A stretch of DNA of 64,000 nt, from positions 721,637 through 785,636 of the forward strand of contig CM022668.1 in the NCBI GenBank assembly GCA_012295275.1. Reading direction: 5' to 3'. A model generated the notes under the pieces. The model did not search any database. It was not told the origin of the DNA and was given only the letters and a program-made list of their open reading frames with translations. The stretch is from Chrysomallon squamiferum (taxonomy: Eukaryota > Mollusca > Gastropoda > Neomphalida > Peltospiridae). The position numbers were made by a program, and so were the translations under genes. Below, one piece after another: positions 56,301 through 64,000 of the stretch. Numbering within the stretch: the first letter of the stretch is position 1; each line of letters begins with the position of its first letter.

Positions 56301-58414
56301 AATTAAGATTAAAAACAGTGGTTATGTTCTTCACGATTGAAATTTGACATAAAAAGAAATGTTAAATAAGGAGAAATAAAATTCAATTTAGACACAAATG
56401 ATTTAAAAGATCATAGATATTAAAGAAACAGTAAATCATTTACAAATCAATTTTTACAAATACATTAAGAAATAATTATATGCCGCTCATTGTGGGTTCA
56501 TTATTGTGGGTTTTGTGTTCATTTAAGATATCGTATTTTGTTTCTACAGTTATTGTCTTCCATTCTCTCTTTTTATCATCAGCATTCGCCGGTGTACTTT
56601 TATTAGTTTTGACATATTGAAAGTGTAAATTACCAAAGGGTTGAGTCTAAATGGAAACAGAAAGGACAACAGAATCTGAACATCACATGACGTCTGCATG
56701 TCAAATGATCAACATAGCTTAGGAAAGCTTGTGAATGAACATAAAATGAACGAAAACCGACTTAAACACATGCATTGTACCCATTTGTATCATTTATTTC
56801 TAGCAATTAACTAACTATTAAATTTCTATTTATATGATTTGTAAAAAAACGATTGTTAAAGCGGGATATCATTAAGCGAGGTATTACTGTATTTGTACAA
56901 TAATAATCAGTTTCCAAATAATCTGAAACAGTTCATTATAATGACTGAGGTAAAGACAAGCATGTAAATAAGAGCACAAAACCATATTTAGCCATTCAAC
57001 AAAATGGGAATTCTACCAGATGGGAGTAATTAGTGAGTGTCATTAAAGTGAACAGTTACTCAGAATCCAAGCTGAGGATCCACAAGTTTTAAGGTTTGCG
57101 GATTTTGTCACTGAACAACAGATTGAATCTGGCAGAAAAATCTGGAACCGTTTCAAAATAAACGGTGCCAGTACTATGATTAATGTTGAGAAAAAATTGT
57201 GGAAACTATTCAAACTACTCTTGATAAATATTTATTTTAAAATGCATAAATATTGTTTAAATTACTACTTTGGTTTTTTCTTTTTTAATTTTACTGAAAG
57301 ATAAGTATATTATTATAGAATCAAAACTTGATTTTATTTCAGCAACATTCAATCAAGGACTAGTTATAATTTTTACTATTAATTATTATATCTGATTAAC
57401 ATTATTTTGATATATACAGTAACATCCATGGATTAATTAATTACATTAAGAAAGAAATATCTGTACATACAAAATACATTCATACATGTACATATATCTA
57501 CCAGAAACATGCCTCATAAAACAAGGATTACTGGTTTAATTTCAGAATAAACAGGAAAGTGCTGAACACAACAACAATAAATGGATACAAGTTCCCTGCC
57601 AGAAATATTGTCTTCATCCCCATTTTCCACATAATGAGAGACCCACGCAACTTTCCTGACCCTCTCTCCTTCAAGCCAGATAGGTTTGTTAAAACTTCTT
57701 TATTTTTTGGTAGGTATTAAACAGAATGAGAACTCGGTTTGATACAGTTAATTATTTATAACAGTTATATTTTAAATAAAAAAATTAAAATTAACAATAA
57801 TTTGCCTTTGAAAAACCTGTATTTGAATGGTGTAAGAAAGCAGATAAATAAAAGCAAATCTAGATAATAGGTTATATCTGTTTTTGAGAAGGAATTTAAC
57901 AAGAGAATGTTATTTGAAATGTACAAAATATTAAATAAATAAGAAAATAACAGTATGATATTATTCAGGTGGGAGGACAAATCTGACATGAATCCGCTCA
58001 CAAACCTGGCTTTTGGTTATGGACCACGTCTGTGTATTGGAATGAGGCTAGCCATGTTGGAGGTTAAAGTTGCACTCATTGAAATCCTGAGGAAAGTGAA
58101 GTTTGTTCGTGAGGAAGATACACCAGTATGTCCTATTAAATATCTCATATCATTTTGTGTTGACTGTTGCCATCTTGTCATTGCTTTCTATCTTCATACT
58201 CGATGTTCTCTTGTCTCTCTTTATCTTCATAGTTGATTTTATTCTTCTCTTGTCTCATTCTGTTTTCATAATTGTTTATTTCAATAAACTATATCCATTA
58301 CACAATTTTTTATTTTTAACTGAACAGGATACTATAGTGTTTTCCAACAAGAGAGGAATGGGTGACCTTGAACCCATTACACCAATAAAGTTGAAAATTG
58401 AAGTGAGAAGTTAA
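47097..58414 (+). CDS. Cytochrome P450, CYP3-like (clan 3), 14 exons
   Basis: Heme-thiolate monooxygenase, expected in the ER membrane. Exons: 47097-47173, 48850-48946, 49421-49473, 49719-49815, 50624-50740, 51092-51180, 51375-51526, 52907-53043, 53594-53675, 54096-54253, 54417-54505, 57546-57683, 57969-58125 and 58328-58414. All phases fit, giving 509 residues, full length for the family. Residues 10-26 form a hydrophobic anchor, followed by the proline hinge IPSPKP. The substrate-side core runs FTMDVIASTAFGIEIDS. The I-helix is AGFQTT (317-322), with Gln320 where Glu or Asp is usual. The K-helix is ETLR (373-376), then FKPDRW. The heme loop is FGYGPRLCIG with Cys451 as the iron ligand. The overall match to remembered CYP3A sequences is good. 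Exon 11 has tandem acceptors CAG-CAG. Intron 7 holds donor-bearing minisatellites. The gene is convergent with MCRS1. Confidence 0.93.
47291..47334 (+). repeat. (GT)n microsatellite in P450 intron 1
   Basis: About 44 bases of GT, starting roughly 120 bases after the exon 1 donor. Confidence 0.95.
51515..51830 (+). repeat. 36-base minisatellite that copies the exon 7 splice donor
   Basis: Eight or nine units of 36 bases run across the exon 7/intron 7 border. Each holds a version of TAATTCTAGCCAGTAAGTGT, whose first 12 bases are or match the exon end and whose GTAAGTG is the donor. Intact GCCA|GTAAGT copies recur at least three times downstream. The frame stays open to about 51861, since 36 is divisible by three. 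Confidence 0.9.
51806..52455 (+). repeat. 38-base minisatellite, about 17 copies
   Basis: Unit TGTGTCTAGCTAACATACTA plus GTGTTTTTCCAATCAGTA. Copies are nearly identical, differing mainly by AATCAGTA or AATCTGTA and one T. It shares GTGTCTAGCTAACATACTAGT with the upstream 36-base array and appears derived from it. Confidence 0.95.
52455..52700 (+). repeat. Degenerate minisatellite after the 38-base array
   Basis: Units of about 40-45 bases have the words TATATGAGGTACTGTCTATTG and TTATATCAATGTC, decaying to the right. Confidence 0.7.
53685..53910 (+). repeat. Degenerate tandem repeat in P450 intron 9
   Basis: Three or four units of about 60 bases carry TTTGTTACAGTTCACACAACTGT and ATACATTATTAT. 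Confidence 0.65.
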
Positions 58415-60249
58415 CTTGAAATGTCATGCGTTATGTGGAGATTTCAACACTGCATTAATTCTGCACAGATAGACACAACTGATTATATATTAGTTTTTAT
58501 TTTGTAAACTATATTTCTAATACACGTGTTTTTATTACTTAACCTGAAATATCCAAGCACATTAAGCAGTTTAATCTTAGAAGGGTGATTTTGTTCAGTA
58601 GAACTAATTTGTGATATATTAAAAACAAAATTAAAAATGTTTTTGTTATTTATGTTTATTGTTTCTTCTCAACATCAAAATTTGAAATAAAACTAACAGA
58701 AAAAAGTAGTTAATTGTAATGTTTTAATGACTTACTTTATTTTATATAAAACTTTTATTTTAAACAATATTTATTCAATGTAGGGACTGACAGACAGGCA
58801 GAAATATATTGTAACAGGATCTTTTCTTTTTAATCTATGGATACCTTTGTATCATATTAATAATGTTTGTTAAACCAGTCATTAAACAATAATAAGCAAC
58901 TTTCAGCCACTATTAACCCAGTATGAAGTTAACTTAAGATCTAGACATAAAACATTTAACATGAATTCATATATCCAAAACAAAATAATACATTGTGTCA
59001 AAATATCATGACTTTTATTTTATGGACTGAAAATACAGAGTAAATTTTTTTTAGTCCAAAAGTCCATTCTGCTAAGAATGCGTAATAATTTCAAAATTCT
59101 TGTTTTTTAAATGTTCATTGTATGGGTTTTTTTGGCTGTAATCAGAATTTATTCATGCATTTCCTAGTGCTGTTCATTTAAAATCAGATGGCATATGATT
59201 ATTTTAGACACATGTTGATCATAATACATGCCTCCAGAAATACAGCAGCATAAGCTTTAAATAACCCAGCAAATCCTTTAGTCCCATCTCTCAGATTTTT
59301 GAGAAAGTTATTCCTGCACAGTGTGTCCCACTTCCCACTCTAATTCTGCTTCTTAATCATAATTCAGATTTGATATAAGCTGAATCAAAGCATTTTAATA
59401 AATATATTAATAACAGATGTTAATTCTGTATATTGAAATCAAGGTGTAGTTTCTAAATGTTGTTTCAGAAGAAAAAACTAAAAATGGATTTGACATGTCA
59501 TTTTTTATGAAAAATATATTTTGTCAAACCTAAAACTATTTGTTAAAAAAGGATTATTTAATGTTTAATTTAATGAAGGATCACTACAGAATAGGCTTAA
59601 TAACAAATAAGTAACATTTAGTTAAATAATAACAAGAAAGTCGATGTCTGCAGGTTTTATTTCCTGTATCTGAATAAAATGTTACAAGTGTTACTTTTTC
59701 TGTTTTAATTTGCCTGTCATTAACAATCATTAAAAATGAATTAATTGAGCAAGATATACAAAAGAATAAATTTTGTGTAACAAAAATTAAAAGCAGTTTG
59801 TAACAGAATATTAAAATGGCTCTCTGGCATCAGTTTCATATTCTTATAAATAATTCATATTCTTTGCACGTGGATAAATTGTTGTGACAGACAGTTAACC
59901 GGTGCCTTGACATGACAGTCTAGCTTTGTAAAAAAAAACAGAGCAAAAGTATACTGAAAAAGAATTCCACAAAGTGAATGATGTTTTATATCAGCTCACT
60001 CTATGTTGTTTAAAAATCCATTCACTAAGATGGTGCTGTAGATTCTGTAAGTAGCTTCTCTCTGTCACAATATAGTAACTGATGTACATATCAAATCATT
60101 GCCATGTATATCAAGTATGTCATGTCTTTGACATGAACTATGCTAGTGACATGTAGTTAGTTGCAGAATGTCACTTTATATCACCATCGTGTATTAGCCA
60201 TGTGATCCATATCACTGATGCGGTTGTTTCAGCAGGTTCTATCTCACTG
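58415..60249. other. Convergent 3' region between P450 and MCRS1
   Basis: Holds both 3'UTRs. The nearest P450 polyadenylation signal on the + strand is AATAAA at 58686-58691, about 270 bases after the stop. No additional gene is seen. Confidence 0.6.
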
Positions 60250-63200
60250 TCACGTTGTTGCAGGTGCTATCAGTTTCTGGGCTTCAGCTCGGATGACATT
60301 GATAACATCTTGGTTTATAAGAAATATAAACCGGAGACAGGAAATCTAATAAAATAAAAATACCAATCATAAGCACACTCAGTGCCCCATCCTAGTAATC
60401 AAATTGCTTTTCAAACAGATGAACGTAGCATATTGTAACTAGCTGAGATTAAATGGTGAAAACTGATGCAGATTTTTTGAACCACAGCTTCATGAGAACA
60501 AATATGATTATTGAGGCATATATTATTTCCAAATGAATATAAATTAAAAGAAATTTTTCCCACAATATTTTAAGATTTAAAGGTCTCGAACATACTGTTT
60601 TGGTTTGTGTTTTTCTAATAAACTACTCTTTGAATGATCATGTTCTCTCTCCTAACCACAGACATACAACCTCCCCAGTTACTGACGTCATTTCAAACAT
60701 CTACACTTACCTCTACCACTGAGTTGTTGTACAGTTTCTGCTTGTTTCCAGCAAGAACTGGTTTCCCATCAATGAAGATTGGACGTTTTCCCTCATTTGC
60801 AATGAAGAAATCTCCGTTGTTTCTCAGTTTTATGACACCCTGTCGACGTGAGATTTTCCAGGCAGGTCCTTCCAGAGACAAATCAACATCAATCTGATTG
60901 TCTTTAGTTGCCCGACCTAGTGTGATCTGAAAACAGTAACATACATCTAATGACCTAATGCTGTGTTTAAAACAATATAATGTTTTATCAGAAAAGTCAA
61001 CTGTAACAGAAATAGATAGGAAATACAAATATGTGACATGCAGTTCTCTGCAGGTAAAACAAAATTTCAGTTTATAAACGTGACTCTTAGTCTAAGGGAG
61101 ATAACTTACCTCTCGGGACCTCATCAAGTACCTGACAAGTCGACCTCTGAGTACAGCCAGAGTCTGATTGTCAAAGTCTGGGGGACTGATTCCTAAACAA
61201 AAATTAAAAATTGAGACACTGTCAATGTCAATTCTCATCAAACCCCTTTATACTGTCACCCATATCTGACAATTTTTATGCAACCCAAATATATAGTCAC
61301 CCTTATTTGACAACATTTGTGTACTGTCAGAACTATATTCTGTCACCTTATTCAACAACCCTGTTTTTATTGTTACAATCACTGTAACCACATTATTATA
61401 CTGTCACCTCTTTGAGATTCCTCTTTATACTGTGACAATAATTTTCTTTACTTTTCCCATTATTTCACAATCTCTTCATATATATACTTTAACACAACTC
61501 TATTTGCAGGTACACCTACTTGTACCATTTTCATTATTGTTTCCAAATATCAACACAGATAATTAAATAATATCTACTTTATTAAATTATATGTTCCAAG
61601 ATAATTATCAATACTACAATACTCTATTTGCTCCATTAATAGTTTCATTCCCATTGTATTAAAATTATTAAAAAGTAAAAACCTACCTGTAACACTGTCG
61701 ACCAAAACCTGCCATTTTGGTAGTTCCTGCTCCAAGTGACGAATTTCTCGTTTGTTTCGTCTATCAGCAATGTCTAACTCTAAAATCATGTTTACAATTC
61801 AGTTTTAAAATCAATCCTACAAAACTATAAGTTACCCTAAAATTGAAACTAGTAAATAAAATTTGAAATCAAACTTGGAAAATAAACAACTTCAAGTATC
61901 AAAAGCGTAAATTAAAAAGATATATTAAAGTTTTTAACCCAATCTTACCATAAAATACTGTTACAGATTCTAAAAATTGAAAAAATGTATTACTTTGAAA
62001 TGTTAAATTTATTTAGACAGGAATATATTAAACTGTTTAAAAATTAATTCTGGATAAGTTTTTTCATCAATCTAGAAAATAATATTACAGTAAATACTTT
62101 GTAAAATTTACCTTGTTCTACACTGTTATCTGTTCCATCTCTGTAAAACAAATAAAACAAATAGAACACACCAAACAATTTTCTATCAACTTAATTCACT
62201 GTAAAAATATAAAGTTATTACAGAAAATTTAAAAAGAAAAAGCTATTAAGTTATTAGAAAAAATGTAAAAAGAAAAAGCTATTAAAGTTATTCAGTTATT
62301 ACCTACATGACTAAGAAATTAACTACTAATTAAATACCATTAAGAACATAGCTGTTACTTGCTCTGACAGTAAAATTATCACTGGAGCTAAATGTAAAAA
62401 ATATAAAGTTTAGTAAGAAAATGTTAAGTTATTACTTTATTTAATTAAGTATAAAAAAGGTAAAATTATTACTTAAGTTCATCGTCATTCATCATGTCCT
62501 CAGCATCCGACAGGTTCAGTACATGATCTCCTCGCGGCATTGGCTGAACTGAAACAGGAAAGTAACAAATATAAACAACAGCACACTCACACCTCACAAA
62601 CCAGAATGTCACAGAATGTAACCATGAAATAACAATTAAATGGAAGGAGGATACAGATGGAAAGATGTTTGAATGGATGAGTCAGTTAACCTGATTGGTC
62701 AGGAAGCAGATGGTATTGTTTCATCAGCAGCCAGTGGTTGTGCAGTGCTTTGGCAGTGCGAGCTGGATGGAAAACCTGTGGATGTTCTCTTAACAAGTCC
62801 TGGAACACATCCATGGTGGGCTGTGGTTGTGTGTTCTGTAAATTAACATAAATCAGTAAATAGCTTCTTAAGAAATATGAGGGTTTTCTGTTCGCCTGTG
62901 TAGCAATGAATTAAATGTATTTCTCATTATTTATAATAACACATTAAATGATAGTTTTAACAAAGAAACCTAAACTATTAAAATTTGCATTTATAGAAGA
63001 AAATAAATAAACTTACTGATGGAATTTTACCAAGTAAATTTTCTTCATTTTTACTGTACAAAGCCTTTGCCTGGATTGCCACACACACCTCAGGGTGAAG
63101 CATTTTCATTGTCTGTATAGACAATCTGAAACAAAACAATAAACATATTCACTTTCAAAACAACAATAATATTTTATTATCTTCACAAACAGTTGAAAAC

Positions 63201-63820
63201 ATTCAGTTTAACTAGTTTGTTAGTTATGGGTGAGTGTGTGCACACACACGCACAATCACACACACACACACACACACACACACATTTATATTGTCTGATT
63301 AGTCCAAATGAAAGATAATATCTTACTTTGAGACTGTAGGGTCATAGAGCAGAGCATACCATCTTTCCTGAATTTCTTTCAGTGTGAACTGACTAGAAAA
63401 CTTCACTGCCAAATGTACACCACTCAAATCATTTGTCTATAGGAAAAAAATAACATATATAATCTTAATTTTAATTTTAAAACAACAACATGTAATGTGA
63501 AGTGACTGGAATAGATCATTAGCTTATTTTTCAATATATTTTTTTAAAATTACACTTAATTCATTTATTTACAATAATAAATTAACAAATATTTAGAGAT
63601 GAGTAAATAGTAATTTCTAAATGTAAGTAACTCAAATTTTTAACAATAAAATCATATAGGTTTGTCAGTATATAGAAAGATAATGTGCTTCTTTGTTTTT
63701 ATATGCAAGTTAACAAAATGAAAACAAAATAAAACTCACTTGCTGTATTGCTGTTATCAAGGCAAGATCATCCTGTGGCTTCCATCGACTCAGATCTTTG
63801 TTAGATGCTGCTGGAGTTGA
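60250..63820 (-). CDS. MCRS1: Microspherule protein 1 (MCRS1), C-terminal ten exons, 5' end off window
   Basis: FHA-domain nuclear protein; in animals a subunit of the NSL histone acetyltransferase and INO80 complexes. Exons in transcript order: 63740-63820, 63327-63436, 63017-63125, 62691-62835, 62473-62548, 62112-62140, 61687-61779, 61110-61192, 60711-60926 and 60250-60345. Every junction is GT-AG and in phase. The visible protein starts at DLSRWKPQDDLALITAIQQ. Then come LKEIQERWYALLYDP, ARTAKALHNHWLLMKQYHLL, LNLSDAEDMMNDDELK, EIRHLEQELPKWQVLVDS and VLRGRLVRYLMRSRE. The FHA domain begins ITLGRATKDNQIDVDLSLEG and contains ISRRQGVIKLRNNGDFFIAN. It ends at FIFLINQDVINVIRAEAQ and TGA at 60250-60252. 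All blocks match remembered vertebrate MCRS1 in order. Exon 62112-62140 is a 29-base micro-exon. The N-terminal part lies to the right of the window. Confidence 0.95.
61220..61500. repeat. Degenerate minisatellite in an MCRS1 intron
   Basis: Loose units of about 40-50 bases carry ATACTGTCACCC and TTTGACAAC words. Confidence 0.5.
63235..63282. repeat. (CA)n microsatellite in an MCRS1 intron
   Basis: An interrupted CA run of nearly 50 bases, about 45 bases from the exon ending at 63327. Confidence 0.9.
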
Positions 63821-64000
63821 CTGTATTAACCAACAATTCATTACATTACAATTTTTTTTAATAAAATAATTCATTATATTATAATTTTGCAATTTTTTTA
63901 ATAAAATAATTCATTATATGGAACAGCATTTTCTCCTCATAACAGAACAGCATTTTTGTTTATTTATCCATGATAATAAACTAAAATGTTGATATTTTTA

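Overview
This is a eukaryotic window from an AT-rich, microsatellite-rich invertebrate genome. It has long introns, U2-type GT-AG splice sites and many short-unit repeats. The DNA-binding domain of its E75-type nuclear receptor, its PLAC8 protein and its lineage-specific Cys/His proteins suggest a lophotrochozoan, perhaps a mollusc. The phylum is inferred, not proven.

Layout. (1) 1-14,760: an E75-type nuclear receptor on the + strand. Twelve coding exons are visible from the first zinc finger (6,080) to the stop (14,760). The N-terminal exon was not found, and the 6 kb upstream holds two clusters of nuclear-receptor half-sites. (2) 14,761-22,740: repeat-rich sequence with no recognisable gene. 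(3) 22,815-45,710: a cluster of four related, mostly single-coding-exon genes of an unrecognised family (called copies 1 to 4 here). Copies 2 to 4 end in a Cys-x2-Cys ... His-x3-Cys module; copy 1 has a decayed version. Copies 2 and 3 also share promoter, 5'UTR intron, N-terminal acidic motif and 3'UTR. A PLAC8-family gene (42,485-42,814) lies between copies 3 and 4. (4) 47,097-58,414: a complete 14-exon cytochrome P450, CYP3-like, of 509 residues. Its intron 7 carries minisatellites that have copied the splice donor. (5) 60,250-63,820, minus strand: the 3' ten coding exons of MCRS1 (microspherule protein 1, with an FHA domain), running off the right edge and convergent with the P450 gene.

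E75 and MCRS1 are nuclear regulators, the P450 is a membrane-bound metabolic enzyme, and nothing suggests they work together. The most novel content is the four-member cluster. It contains a tandem duplication with a shared CRE-bearing promoter, a gene-conversion-like 3' end shared by copies 2 and 3, and copy 1 whose metal-binding residues have decayed while a Gly-Tyr repeat expanded. Exon boundaries were read by eye from splice consensus, reading phase and remembered family sequences. No alignment or database search was run.
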